Under the pieces are notes generated by a model. It saw nothing but the letters and a program-made list of their open reading frames with translations. It searched no databases and had not been told where the DNA came from. From NCBI RefSeq assembly GCF_017872555.1, contig NZ_JAEDOX010000001.1:496001-560000 (forward strand): a DNA stretch of 64,000 bases. Reading direction: 5' to 3'. The stretch's first letter is position 1. Every line of letters starts with the position of its first letter. The position numbers and the translations under genes were made by a program. Positions 39,954 through 47,689 of this stretch are shown here, in pieces. This DNA is from Ruegeria sp. HKCCSA071. GTDB lineage: Bacteria > Pseudomonadota > Alphaproteobacteria > Rhodobacterales > Rhodobacteraceae.

Positions 39954-40241
39954 ATGGCTGCTCTTTGGATTGCGCATGTCACGGTGACGAACACTGAGGC
40001 TTACGGCAAATACGCGGAACTGGCCGGACCGGCCATCGCCAAGCACGGGGGCGAGTTTATCGCCCGTGCTGCACGGTACGTTCAGCTGGAAGGTAAGGAA
40101 CGTCCACGAAACGTAGTGGCGCGCTTCCCAACGCTGGAGGCTGCGGTTGAATGCTATCACTCGGATGAGTACCAGCAGGCCCTGAATCACGCGCGTGGAG
40201 CAAGCGAACGTGAACTGGTTGTGGTGGAAATCACCGAGTGA
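39954..40241 (+). CDS. DUF1330 family protein
   Basis: 95 aa with the dimeric alpha/beta-barrel pattern of DUF1330: WIAHVTVTNTEAYGKYAELA at the start, HGGEFIARA and VARFPTLEAAVECYHSDEYQ later. It begins 1 bp after the alaS stop behind a GGGAGGA ribosome-binding site, so it is probably co-translated with alaS. Family function is unknown; it is too small for a typical oxygenase catalytic set, although the ferredoxin-like fold is shared with monooxygenases. It is followed by a strong terminator. Confidence 0.9.
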   Translation: MAALWIAHVTVTNTEAYGKYAELAGPAIAKHGGEFIARAARYVQLEGKERPRNVVARFPTLEAAVECYHSDEYQQALNHARGASERELVVVEITE

Positions 40242-40613
40242 CATTCGGGGCTTGCTTCCAAGGCACTGATATTTCCAAGAAAACCGGCAGTGAATGAGCA
40301 AGATTCGGCTTATGTCATGTTTGATTGATACTGATTAGCCCGCGACAGCGGGCTGTTTTTTGCTTAATTGATTTAATTCAATCACTTATCCTTCAATGCT
40401 CCTGTTCTGTTGAATGGTTCCTGGCCGAATTGTGGCCCCGCCAACAAAATTCTTACGTGAAATTGTCAGATTCTCGGACGAATTTCTGCCCTGTTTCCTT
40501 TGCAAGGTCTCAAAAGATTGCGCGTAACACCTGATCACAGATAGTTTCAAGAAACAGAATGTGGTGCAGGTGGCCATGTAATCATTCGAAGAACATCGGA
40601 TCGGGGAACTCGC
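40242..40613. other. 372-bp intergenic region
   Basis: It contains the alaS-DUF1330 terminator at 40338-40362. The remaining 250 bp, presumably the promoter and leader of the BTLCP protease gene, is relatively AT-rich. I see no convincing promoter, operator or small frame in it. Confidence 0.6.
40338..40362 (+). terminator. intrinsic terminator of alaS-DUF1330
   Basis: A 7-bp perfect GC-rich stem (AGCCCGC/GCGGGCT) with loop GACA followed by six T residues; about 95 bp after the stop. Confidence 0.92.
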
Positions 40614-41237
40614 ATGATTTCATTAGCGAATTTAACCAAGAGGTGTGTTTCCGTGCCTGTATCGGTTGCGGCGCGTGCATTGGGTATCTGCGCCGTGTGC
40701 ATCGGTGGCTTGGCTTTAGCACCTGCTGCCCACGCTTCCGACGGTGTCTTTATTCCATTCATCGCGTCTTCGCCACCGCCTTCAGGTGCAATCAACCTTT
40801 GCAGCCAGTATGACTGGGCTTGCGCCGCTAAACGCTCGGTCAAACTTTCCAGCCAGCAAGAACTGAAGGTGGTAAATCAGGTGAATCGCCGCGTAAACGC
40901 GTCGACCCGTGAAGTTACAGATCAGTCCCAGTATAAAATGCGAGAGCGATGGGCGCTGCCAACATCCAGAGGCGGTGACTGCGAAGACTTTGCTTTGTTG
41001 AAGAAAAGAGATCTGATCCATGCCGGGGTTGATCCAAGAAAGCTTTTGATTGCAACCGTACTGGACACACGTCGGACACCTCATGCGGTTCTGGTTTACC
41101 GTTCGGCACAGGGCGACCTGATTCTGGATAATCTTACAAACCGGATCAAACCCTGGACAGCTACGCGCTACCTGTTTTTGCGAATGCAGAATCCGAAGCG
41201 GCCCAGTCAATGGGTTGGCGTTTACGGACGCAGCTGA
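40614..41237 (+). CDS. periplasmic bacterial transglutaminase-like cysteine protease (BTLCP/LapG-like)
   Basis: 207 aa with an N-terminal signal peptide (hydrophobic about 14-36, cleavage near AHASDG). The catalytic triad of the BTLCP (DUF920) family is visible: Cys123 in RGGDCEDFALLK, His157 in TPHAVLVY and Asp172 in LILDNLTN. LapG, the best known member, cuts surface adhesins to release biofilms and is controlled by the c-di-GMP receptor LapD. No lapD or large adhesin gene is in this window, so adhesin processing is a family-based guess. It stands alone, convergent with the repeat-protein gene. Confidence 0.88.
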   Translation: MISLANLTKRCVSVPVSVAARALGICAVCIGGLALAPAAHASDGVFIPFIASSPPPSGAINLCSQYDWACAAKRSVKLSSQQELKVVNQVNRRVNASTREVTDQSQYKMRERWALPTSRGGDCEDFALLKKRDLIHAGVDPRKLLIATVLDTRRTPHAVLVYRSAQGDLILDNLTNRIKPWTATRYLFLRMQNPKRPSQWVGVYGRS

Positions 41238-41339
41238 TATCAGCGAAGAACTATGTGTTGTCGTAGGCGCAGCGGTAATCTGCGCCTGACAGTGCTGTCG
41301 ATAACCTGACGTTCGGAAAGGGAAATCCGGACGTTTTTC

Positions 41340-42041
41340 TTATCGGCGCTCTCTATTCCCGAGGCCACGGCCAGCGGAGTTTTTGCCATCAAATGCGCTC
41401 CGCATTCCTTGGGCGCGTTCGTTGACTTGCTGCTCCATATTCTTGGGCTCTTCACCACCGGGCTCTTCACCACCGGGCTCTTCACCACCGGGCTCTTCAC
41501 CACCGGGCTCTTCACCACCGGGCTCTTCACCACCGGGCTCTTCACCGCCGGGCTCTTCACCACCGGGCTCTTCACCACCGGGTTCTTCACCACCGGGCTC
41601 TTCACCATCGGGTTCTTCACCACCGGGCTCTTCACCACCGGGCTCTTCACCACCGGGTTCTTCACCACCGGGTTCTTCACCCCCGGTTGGGTTACCACCG
41701 CCGCCATTGGAGGTCGTGCCGTTTTCCTGGGAAGGTCCGTCTCCAGATCTCTGGTCTGAGACACCGATCGATGCGGTCGGGAAGTCACTCAGCAGGCCCG
41801 CCAGCGGGGCGCATTCTGCACCTACGCGCGCCAGTATCTGATCGAAGTCATGGCGACGTTGAATATAGCGGATCATGCCGGATGTCACGGCATCGCATTC
41901 GCACAAAACCTGAGCGGACGCAGCGGATTGCCGCGCTGTTGCAACTGTACATGTCCCAGCGGCAAAGGTTTCACCGGCAGGTGAAAGCAGAAAAGTTGTC
42001 GCAATAAAAAACAGCGGAAACTTACGAGCTCTATTACCCAT
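41340..42041 (-). CDS. secreted protein with 16 GGEEP repeats
   Basis: 233 aa with an N-terminal signal peptide (about residues 1-27, LSPAGETFAAG). A small Cys-containing domain (about 28-95; CTVATARQ, VLCECDAV, GAECAPL) may hold a helical periplasmic fold. Next come a Gly/Asn linker, 16 tandem pentapeptides GGEEP (one DGEEP), and a short basic tail (VNERAQGMRSAFDGKN). I do not recognise the N-terminal domain. The acidic repeat is probably extended and surface exposed. Frame choice is supported by the signal peptide and by the periodic acidic repeat; other frames through the repeat are also open but lack such ends. Confidence 0.72.
   Translation of the reverse strand: MGNRARKFPLFFIATTFLLSPAGETFAAGTCTVATARQSAASAQVLCECDAVTSGMIRYIQRRHDFDQILARVGAECAPLAGLLSDFPTASIGVSDQRSGDGPSQENGTTSNGGGGNPTGGEEPGGEEPGGEEPGGEEPGGEEPDGEEPGGEEPGGEEPGGEEPGGEEPGGEEPGGEEPGGEEPGGEEPGGEEPGGEEPKNMEQQVNERAQGMRSAFDGKNSAGRGLGNRERR
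41446..41685. repeat. minisatellite: 16 copies of a 15-bp unit
   Basis: Sixteen head-to-tail copies of a 15-bp unit (plus strand GGCTCTTCACCACCG) with scattered single-base variants, among them GGTTC at four or five units, GCCG at one and ATCG at one. The array sits within the secreted-protein gene and keeps the frame (15 = 5 codons). Copy number is likely to vary between strains. Confidence 0.97.
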
Positions 42042-42342
42042 TTTGAACTCCTTGGAACTCGATAACTAAACTTCGTCCTTCTATGCACCATTCCCGTGTC
42101 GGTGTTTGTGAAGGACGTCACACTTCTGACGTGTTTTGACCATAATTTGAGGGCGCCTACAATATCTTGTTGGTGAGGTTTGTGTCAGAAACCTTCAACC
42201 ATATGGAGAAAACTGTTATTTTTCAAATAAAAACCGGGCAGTGAGCCCGGTTTTTCTGATTTCGTCCTTTGTCGAATTGGAAGCAAATTTGCCACACTAA
42301 TGCCATTGTTTCCGTTTGGTCAGTTTGCAACCTGAGGGTGTT
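42042..42342. other. 301-bp intergenic region between the repeat-protein gene and typA
   Basis: It holds the bidirectional typA terminator at 42229-42255. The stretch from about 42042 to 42220 should contain the promoter of the minus-strand repeat-protein gene; I see no clear operator or small gene. Confidence 0.6.
42229..42255. terminator. bidirectional intrinsic terminator (typA)
   Basis: An 11-bp perfect stem (AAAAACCGGGC 42229-42239, GCCCGGTTTTT 42245-42255) with loop AGTGA. On the minus strand it lies about 90 bp after the typA stop and reads into a T tract. It would stop transcription from either side. Confidence 0.88.
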
Positions 42343-44160
42343 CTAGGCAGATTTGGCCATCCGCTTACGCTCGTGCGGGTCAAGAAAACGCTTCCGCAGA
42401 CGCACCGCGTTTGGTGTGACTTCCACAAGTTCGTCATCGTCGATATAGGCAATTGCCTCCTCCAGTGAGAACTGGATATGCGGCGTCAGGCGGACCGCGT
42501 CGTCGGATCCACTGGCGCGTACGTTTGTCAACTTCTTGCCTTTGAGCGGGTTCACTTCCAGATCGTTGTCGCGCGAGTGTTCGCCGATCACCATACCCTG
42601 GTACACGTCTGTTTGGGGACCAACAAACATGCGGCCACGCTCTTCCAGGTTCCACAGCGCATAAGCCACGGCCTGACCTTTCTCCATCGAGATCAGAACA
42701 CCTGCGCGACGGCCCGGAATCTGCCCCTTATGTGGCGCCCAGTCATGGAACACGCGGTTAAGTACACCCGTACCGCGCGTGTCGGTCAGGAATTCGCCAT
42801 GGTAACCAATCAGACCGCGGGACGGGACATAGGCGATGATCCGCGTCTTGCCCGTACCGGCTGGGCGCATCTCGACCAGTTCACCCTTACGTGCGCCGGT
42901 AACCTTTTCAATTACGGAACCAGAATATTCGTCATCCACGTCAATGGTAACTTCTTCGATGGGCTCAAGCCGCTGCCCGTCTTCTTCACGGAACAGAACC
43001 TGCGGGCGCGAGATGCTGAGCTCAAAGCCTTCTCGGCGCATATTCTCGATCAGAACACCCATTTGCAACTCGCCGCGGCCCGCAACCTCGAACGCCTCAC
43101 CGCCGGGGGTGTCGGTGACACGGATGGCGACGTTCGACTCGGCTTCCTTCATCAGGCGGTCACGAATGACGCGAGATTGAACTTTTTTGCCGTCACGGCC
43201 TGCCAGCGGAGAATCATTAATACCGAAGGTCACGGTAATGGTCGGTGGATCGATGGGCTGCGCGGGCAGGGCCTCAGTGACCTGAGGGGCAACCAGCGAA
43301 TCCGCTACGGTGGCTTTGCTCATGCCAGCGATGGTCACGATGTCGCCTGCTTCGGCCACGTCAATGGGCTGTTGAGCCAGGCCCCTGAACGCCAGGATTT
43401 TCGTGGCGCGGAAGTTTTCGATGACCGAACCATCGCGGCTGAGCGCCTTGAGGCTGTCGCCAGCCTTCAGCGTGCCGCTTTCCACACGACCGGTCAGGAT
43501 ACGACCGATGAAGGGATCGCTGCCCAATGTTGTGGCCAGCATGCGGAAGGGTTCATTTTTGTGATCGACCTGCTTCGGGGCAGGGACATGATCGACGATC
43601 AGGTCGAATAGCGCGCTCAAGTCCTTGCGGGGGCCGTCCAGCTCCATATCCGCCCAGCCCGAACGACCCGAGGCGTACATTGAAGGGAAATCCAGCTGGT
43701 CGTCATCCGCGCCGAGATTGGCGAACAGGTCAAAGCATTCGTCCAGTGCGCGGTCAGGTTCGGCGTCCGGCTTATCGACCTTGTTCAGAACCACGATCGG
43801 GCGTAGGCCCAGCGCCAGTGCCTTGGACGTTACAAACTTGGTCTGGGGCATCGGGCCTTCTGCGGCGTCCACCAACAGAACAACACCGTCGACCATGCTG
43901 AGAATGCGCTCGACCTCGCCACCGAAATCGGCGTGGCCAGGGGTGTCGACGATATTGATGCGCGTGTCTTTCCATTCAACCGACGTGGCCTTGGCCAGGA
44001 TGGTGATGCCGCGTTCTCGCTCCAGATCGTTACTGTCCATGGCGCGTTCTGCGACAGCCTGATTTTCCCGGAATGCACCGGATTGTTTGAGCAGCTCGTC
44101 CACCAGGGTCGTTTTGCCGTGGTCCACGTGAGCGATGATTGCGATATTGCGCAGGTCCAT
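42343..44160 (-). CDS. typA: translational GTPase TypA/BipA
   Basis: 605 aa. G-domain motifs [15 protein letters not shown] (G1), [16 protein letters not shown] (G3) and NKVDKPDA (G4) are followed by the EF-G-like domains II, III and V and the BipA-specific C-terminal domain ([40 protein letters not shown]). TypA binds the ribosome and assists 50S assembly and growth under stress or cold. It is preceded on the same strand by an SMR transporter gene 76 bp upstream; the hairpin between them suggests separate transcription. Confidence 0.97.
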   Translation of the reverse strand: MDLRNIAIIAHVDHGKTTLVDELLKQSGAFRENQAVAERAMDSNDLERERGITILAKATSVEWKDTRINIVDTPGHADFGGEVERILSMVDGVVLLVDAAEGPMPQTKFVTSKALALGLRPIVVLNKVDKPDAEPDRALDECFDLFANLGADDDQLDFPSMYASGRSGWADMELDGPRKDLSALFDLIVDHVPAPKQVDHKNEPFRMLATTLGSDPFIGRILTGRVESGTLKAGDSLKALSRDGSVIENFRATKILAFRGLAQQPIDVAEAGDIVTIAGMSKATVADSLVAPQVTEALPAQPIDPPTITVTFGINDSPLAGRDGKKVQSRVIRDRLMKEAESNVAIRVTDTPGGEAFEVAGRGELQMGVLIENMRREGFELSISRPQVLFREEDGQRLEPIEEVTIDVDDEYSGSVIEKVTGARKGELVEMRPAGTGKTRIIAYVPSRGLIGYHGEFLTDTRGTGVLNRVFHDWAPHKGQIPGRRAGVLISMEKGQAVAYALWNLEERGRMFVGPQTDVYQGMVIGEHSRDNDLEVNPLKGKKLTNVRASGSDDAVRLTPHIQFSLEEAIAYIDDDELVEVTPNAVRLRKRFLDPHERKRMAKSA

Positions 44161-44185
44161 GAGAGGTCAGCCTTTGAACGGAAAG

Positions 44186-44213
44186 TTGCCGCGCGCATAA
44201 CGCGGCGCGGCAA
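44186..44213 (-). terminator. possible terminator/leader hairpin between SMR gene and typA
   Basis: An 8-bp stem (TTGCCGCG 44186-44193, CGCGGCAA 44206-44213) with a GC-rich loop. It lies between the SMR stop and the typA start on the minus strand; the T tract is weak (CTTTCC). Confidence 0.4.
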
Positions 44214-44236
44214 AATATACCAGCCCTAACCGGCCT

Positions 44237-44572
44237 TCAGTGCCCGGCAGTCTTTGAAAAGAGGTGAATGATCAGGATTCCCGCCAGAATCATCGCCAAT
44301 CCGACAATTGCCGGCCAATCCAAACGCTGACCGAAAACGACAAAACCGATGAGCGCGATCAGAAAGATGCCTAGTCCGGACCAAATAGCATAGACAATGC
44401 CGACAGGCATGACCTTCAACGTCATCGCCAAAAGGTAGAATGCAAACGCGTACCCAACGATAACGATCACGGATGGCCAGAACCGCGTAAACTGCTGGCT
44501 GGCTTGCAGGGCCGTTGTGCCAATGGTTTCAGCCAGCACAGCCAGCAACAGATACAGATAAGCTTGGGGCAT
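44237..44572 (-). CDS. small multidrug resistance (SMR/EmrE-type) transporter
   Basis: 111 aa with four transmembrane helices. The membrane-embedded essential Glu is at position 15 (LLLAVLAETIGTTAL); the TM3 motif VGIVYAIWSGLGIFLIALIG is typical of EmrE-like exporters of quaternary cations, and the TM4 end GLAMILAGILII is conserved. It acts as an antiparallel dimer exchanging cationic drug for protons. A guanidinium-exporter (Gdx/SugE) role is less likely given the TM1-TM3 sequence. It is divergent from the small peptide gene. Confidence 0.92.
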   Translation of the reverse strand: MPQAYLYLLLAVLAETIGTTALQASQQFTRFWPSVIVIVGYAFAFYLLAMTLKVMPVGIVYAIWSGLGIFLIALIGFVVFGQRLDWPAIVGLAMILAGILIIHLFSKTAGH

Positions 44573-44667
44573 TTGAATACCTCGGAAAAGGGTGCGTCGG
44601 GTGGCTTGAGAGCGATTTGTGTGAGTGAAATACGCGGGCCGTCATGTTGTCTACAAGATTACCTTGG

Positions 44668-44683
44668 GTCAGGTATACCTGAC
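44668..44683. promoter_or_regulatory. 16-bp perfect palindrome, candidate operator
   Basis: GTCAGGTATACCTGAC reads identically on both strands. It lies in the divergent region, 96 bp upstream of the SMR start and 68 bp upstream of the 44-aa peptide start. A further short repeat (GACTG-N6-CAGTC) starts at 44681. It is probably the site of a dimeric repressor controlling one or both genes; the regulator is not identifiable here. Confidence 0.6.
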
Positions 44684-44751
44684 TGTTTTTTCAGTCGAAT
44701 GAAGGTAATATTCGCCGTATATTTTTTCATTTTGTTAACGAGTTTTGAGCG

Positions 44752-44886
44752 ATGACGTTATTTGCGAAATCAATCATATTTGCTTCGGGTCTGATAGTGG
44801 CGATTGGGTGGCTTGCTGACGGGGGGTCCGTCGAAGTGAATGCAGCCAACTTGGTTCAACAGTTTGATGGTAGTAGTGTTTTTTGA
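44752..44886 (+). CDS. orphan 44-aa membrane or secreted peptide
   Basis: An ATG to TGA frame encoding 44 aa: a Lys then a hydrophobic stretch (SIIFASGLIVAIGWLA) and a polar C-terminus (EVNAANLVQQFDGSSVF). This layout fits a single transmembrane peptide or a small exported peptide with signal sequence. The ribosome-binding site is weak (GAGCG). Support comes from its own strong terminator 27 bp downstream and from an AT-rich upstream region with a palindrome. No homologue is known to me; a chance frame cannot be excluded. Confidence 0.45.
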   Translation: MTLFAKSIIFASGLIVAIGWLADGGSVEVNAANLVQQFDGSSVF

Positions 44887-44912
44887 ACGCCGCTAGAAAC
44901 CGAGCAAGAAAG

Positions 44913-44937
44913 AAGGAGCCTTCAGGCTCCTTTTTTT
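44913..44937. terminator. intrinsic terminator, bidirectional
   Basis: Stem AAGGAGCC/GGCTCCTT (44913-44920, 44925-44932), loop TTCA, followed by a run of T to 44937. It ends the plus-strand peptide unit and touches the stop codon of the convergent tandem-HD gene. Confidence 0.92.
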
Positions 44938-46105
44938 ATGCTTGAGGATCGGTTGTTTTGCCATTTTCGAAATGCGCAACCAGTTGCGGTTGCAGCCAGT
45001 CCCACAGCTGAGGCGCTCCCGCTGCAATAGCTGGTCGGACACGCGTTACAATCTGGTCGAATTTCACTTTGTATTCGACCCATGAGCCGCCACCTGTTTC
45101 CAGATTTGCTATGGGTGTCTGAAAGCGGTCAACAGCCTTTGCAAACCTGGCTTCTGCGGTCTCAGCTGCCTCAAACTCGTGCCAAAGTTCAGTAAATGGC
45201 CTGTGTTGACAGTCAGGCAAAAGGCCAAACAATCGCTTGGCGGCGGCCTGTTCTTTGGCTTCCTGTTCCGCGTGGTCGACATGTCCGTGGATCGGGTGGT
45301 CGCCCGCGTCGATTTCGACAACATCGTGCAAAAGCAACATCTGGAGGGTTCGGTCCACTTGAACATCCGAATGCGCGTATTCCGACAATACCCATGCGTA
45401 GAGCATGACATGCCACGAATGTTCAGCCGAATTCTCGAACCTGTCACTGGCCATCAGGCGTGAGGCGCGCAGAACGGATTTCAACTGGTCCGCTTCTGTG
45501 AGAAATGCCAATCTTTTCGTGAATGCGTCATCCTGAGGGGCCGAGTTGGTCAAGAGGTTAGTGGCATGCTGGTGGGCCATTGGAAACGTATGGGCCAGAT
45601 ACGCTGCGCGCCCGTCTGCCAGATTTGACCGCGCAATCTCCACATGATCCTCTCGTGGGTCGGTGGCGCACAGAACCTGAAACAGCGGCTGGCAGCGATC
45701 CAGAATCTTGGCAAACCGGGCATCCGGGGTTTGGTCCGCCTCGAATTCGTGCCAGAGTGAAAGAAATTCCTGCGCTTGTTCGTCGGGCAACAGGCCAAAC
45801 AATTCCTGTGCGGCAGCCTGTTCAGCCTCGGCCACGGTGTCCCAATCCGTGTTGAGGTGAATCGGGTGATCACCTGTCACGATCTCAACCAGATCATGCA
45901 GTAGCAACATGCGGATGACCCGGTCGACCGAGATGTCCGGCCCGGCCAGCGGTGCCATGACCATTGCCCACAAAGCCAAGTGCCAGCTGTGTTCAGCAGA
46001 GTTTTCGGGCCTTGACTGGTCAAGCAGGACATTTGCCCGCTCGACCAGTTTCAGATTGTCGGCCCGTTTCAGAAATGCGACCTGCGCAGCCAGGTGATCG
46101 GTCAT
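44936..46105 (-). CDS. tandem HD-domain phosphohydrolase (YfbR-like, duplicated)
   Basis: 389 aa made of two copies of a YfbR-like HD domain. Copy 1 has ENSAEHSWH at residues 34-42 and LLLHDLVEI at 67-75; copy 2 has ENSAEHSWH at 224-232 and LLLHDVVEI at 257-265, an offset of exactly 190 residues. GDHPIH follows in both copies. The metal-binding His/His-Asp set is intact in both. YfbR-type enzymes are 5'-deoxynucleotidases; specificity is not predictable. It overlaps the next minus-strand gene by 4 bp (ATGA) and probably forms an operon with two upstream genes. Confidence 0.88.
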   Translation of the reverse strand: MTDHLAAQVAFLKRADNLKLVERANVLLDQSRPENSAEHSWHLALWAMVMAPLAGPDISVDRVIRMLLLHDLVEIVTGDHPIHLNTDWDTVAEAEQAAAQELFGLLPDEQAQEFLSLWHEFEADQTPDARFAKILDRCQPLFQVLCATDPREDHVEIARSNLADGRAAYLAHTFPMAHQHATNLLTNSAPQDDAFTKRLAFLTEADQLKSVLRASRLMASDRFENSAEHSWHVMLYAWVLSEYAHSDVQVDRTLQMLLLHDVVEIDAGDHPIHGHVDHAEQEAKEQAAAKRLFGLLPDCQHRPFTELWHEFEAAETAEARFAKAVDRFQTPIANLETGGGSWVEYKVKFDQIVTRVRPAIAAGAPQLWDWLQPQLVAHFENGKTTDPQA

Positions 46106-46347
46106 TGCTTTTCAATCGCCTTGAGTTTCGCGCGATGCGTGGCGAGGCGCTTGATCACGAATTGTCTGGCCTTGCGTTCGGCCAGACGCACGCGGATTTC
46201 CGTCAGAAAAGCCTCTTCCAGTGATTGCGACGCCGCACCAAGCACTTCACCTACCTCCACGAAGAACCGGTCTTCGCCAGTTTCGTCCATGACCTTCATC
46301 GTATCTTCGGCCAGTTTGGCCGCGAGCGATGTGATGGTGTCGGACAT
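46102..46347 (-). CDS. conserved-looking hypothetical protein, 81 aa
   Basis: A soluble, strongly helical 81-aa protein (MSDTITSLAAKLAEDTMKV at the start; RLAERKARQFVIKRLATHRA near the C-terminus) with acidic and then basic halves. It overlaps the tandem-HD gene by 4 bp and its start touches the hydrolase stop, so all three are translationally coupled. I do not recognise the family and make no functional claim. Confidence 0.75.
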   Translation of the reverse strand: MSDTITSLAAKLAEDTMKVMDETGEDRFFVEVGEVLGAASQSLEEAFLTEIRVRLAERKARQFVIKRLATHRAKLKAIEKQ

Positions 46348-47000
46348 TAGCGGGTGTTCTCGGTCAGCCGACGTTTCACATAGTCGCTGACATCTGTGAT
46401 CAGCGTGTCCATGTGGCGTTCCTGGAAGAAATGATCCGCGCCCTCAACCTCGTTATGGGTGATTGTGATTCCTTTTTGCTCGTGCAGCTTGTTGACCAGC
46501 GCGGTGGTATCCGCTGGTGGTGCCACACGGTCAGCCGATCCGTTGATGATCAGACCCGAAGACGGGCAGGGCGCAAGGAAGGAAAAGTCATACATGTTGG
46601 CAGGCGGTGACACGCTAATGAAACCCGTGATTTCGGGGCGGCGCATCAGCAACTGCATTCCAATCCACGCCCCAAACGAAAAGCCCGCAACCCAGCAGTG
46701 TTTCGAGTTGTTGTTCATGGATTGCAGGTAATCCAGCGCAGATGCCGCATCGCTCAGCTCGCCTACGCCCTGATCATATTCGCCCTGGCTGCGACCGACG
46801 CCGCGGAAGTTAAAGCGCAGCACGGTGAAGCCCATGTTGTAAAAGGCATAGTGCAGGTTATAGACCACCTTGTTGTTCATAGTCCCGCCGAACTGAGGAT
46901 GCGGGTGAAGCACGATAGCGATCGGTGCGTCTTTTTCCTTTTGCGGGTGGTAGCGGCCTTCCAGGCGGCCTTCGGGTCCGGGAAAAATCACCTCGGGCAT
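46347..47000 (-). CDS. alpha/beta hydrolase (COG2945-like)
   Basis: 217 aa alpha/beta-hydrolase without a signal peptide. An oxyanion-type HPHPQFGGTMNNKVV segment, the nucleophile elbow GFSFGAWIG (Ser), the acid in NGSADRVAPP (Asp) and the base in EGADHFFQER (His) complete the triad. Members of this short family are uncharacterised esterases or peptidases. It is the first gene of a three-gene minus-strand operon and diverges from iscR with 179 bp between starts; proteins of this kind are often beside the suf operon in rhodobacters, by my recollection. Confidence 0.88.
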   Translation of the reverse strand: MPEVIFPGPEGRLEGRYHPQKEKDAPIAIVLHPHPQFGGTMNNKVVYNLHYAFYNMGFTVLRFNFRGVGRSQGEYDQGVGELSDAASALDYLQSMNNNSKHCWVAGFSFGAWIGMQLLMRRPEITGFISVSPPANMYDFSFLAPCPSSGLIINGSADRVAPPADTTALVNKLHEQKGITITHNEVEGADHFFQERHMDTLITDVSDYVKRRLTENTR

Positions 47001-47040
47001 GTGTGCTTTGGTCCTGTCATTTTCGTGCGGGTATCCGGAT

Positions 47041-47065
47041 ATACTTGACTATAATCGTCGGACAC
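47041..47065. promoter_or_regulatory. IscR type-1-like binding site upstream of iscR-suf
   Basis: The 25 bp at 47041-47065 match the published E. coli type-1 IscR consensus (ATASYYGACTRWWWYAGTCRRSTAT) at most positions: ATACTTGACT in the left half, GTCGG in the right half, with mismatches at the right end. Its place beside iscR fits autoregulation. Confidence 0.6.
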
Positions 47066-47066
47066 C

Positions 47067-47081
47067 TTAGAACGGTTCTAA
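47067..47081. promoter_or_regulatory. Irr box (iron control element) upstream of iscR-suf
   Basis: TTAGAACGGTTCTAA, a palindrome matching the alphaproteobacterial Irr/ICE pattern TTAGAA-N3-TTCTAA exactly. It lies directly after the IscR-like site and 98 bp before the iscR ATG. Irr acts when iron is low, here presumably on the Fe-S assembly operon. Confidence 0.75.
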
Positions 47082-47179
47082 TTACATTGCTTGGCGCAAT
47101 CGCGCTGTCAGTCGGAGATACGCACTGGCAGCGTCGGCGTCAATGATTTCGCGCAGATCCGGCTAAAAGGGGGCAGGGA

Positions 47180-47638
47180 ATGAAGCTTTCGACCAAAGGG
47201 CGTTACGCAATGGTCGCTGTGGCGGATATTGCGCTTCAGCCAACAGACCGGCTGGTAACCCTGGGCGAAATCTCGGAACGGCAGGACATTTCTCTGCCGT
47301 ATCTTGAGCAGCTCTTCGTCAAGCTGCGTCGCGCGGAACTGGTTGCATCAGTCCGTGGGCCCGGTGGAGGGTATCGTCTTGCACGTCCCGCCTCCGAGAT
47401 TCGCGTGGTCGAGGTTCTTGCGGCCGTGGATGAGACGGTTGATGCCCTGCAAAAAGGGGCCGGAGCATCCGGTGCGTCATCGGGCAGCAGGGCGCAATCC
47501 TTGACGAACCGCTTGTGGGAAAGCCTAAGCGCGCATGTTTATGTCTTTTTGCATCAGACGCGCCTGTCGGATGTGATCAGGAACGACCTTGCGCCTTGCC
47601 CGGCAGTTCCAAGCCTGTTTTCCGTCGTGGATGAATGA
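47180..47638 (+). CDS. iscR: Rrf2-family regulator IscR, without the usual cysteine triad
   Basis: 152 aa. The winged helix is canonical (MKLSTKGRYAMVAVADIA; ISLPYLEQLFVKLRRAELV; SVRGPGGGYRLARP). The loop that carries three cysteines in E. coli IscR is here GASGASSGSR, with none, and the only cysteine is near residue 142 (LAPCPAV). Rhodobacter sphaeroides IscR has been described as binding an Fe-S cluster with a single cysteine, so this is a lineage trait and not decay. It heads the suf operon and should repress it when clusters are sufficient. Confidence 0.92.
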   Translation: MKLSTKGRYAMVAVADIALQPTDRLVTLGEISERQDISLPYLEQLFVKLRRAELVASVRGPGGGYRLARPASEIRVVEVLAAVDETVDALQKGAGASGASSGSRAQSLTNRLWESLSAHVYVFLHQTRLSDVIRNDLAPCPAVPSLFSVVDE

Positions 47639-47689
47639 GCTGGGTAAGTCGAACATGCATATGAGTTCCGTGCGGGAAAAGATGTATCC

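Noticed and set aside
41240..41841. Other long open frames through the GGEEP minisatellite (plus-strand SSPPG and LFTTG repeats, minus-strand VVKSP repeats)
   Set aside because: The 15-bp unit has no stop in any frame, so all frames stay open through the repeat. Only the minus-strand GGEEP frame has a signal peptide and non-repetitive flanks that look like protein.
42478..43611. 377-codon plus-strand frame antisense to typA
   Set aside because: It is the mirror of a highly conserved GTPase gene and has no independent start signal or domain.
44504..44755. 83-codon plus-strand frame overlapping the SMR gene start
   Set aside because: Half of it is antisense to the SMR gene and the rest crosses the palindromic promoter region; no ribosome-binding site.
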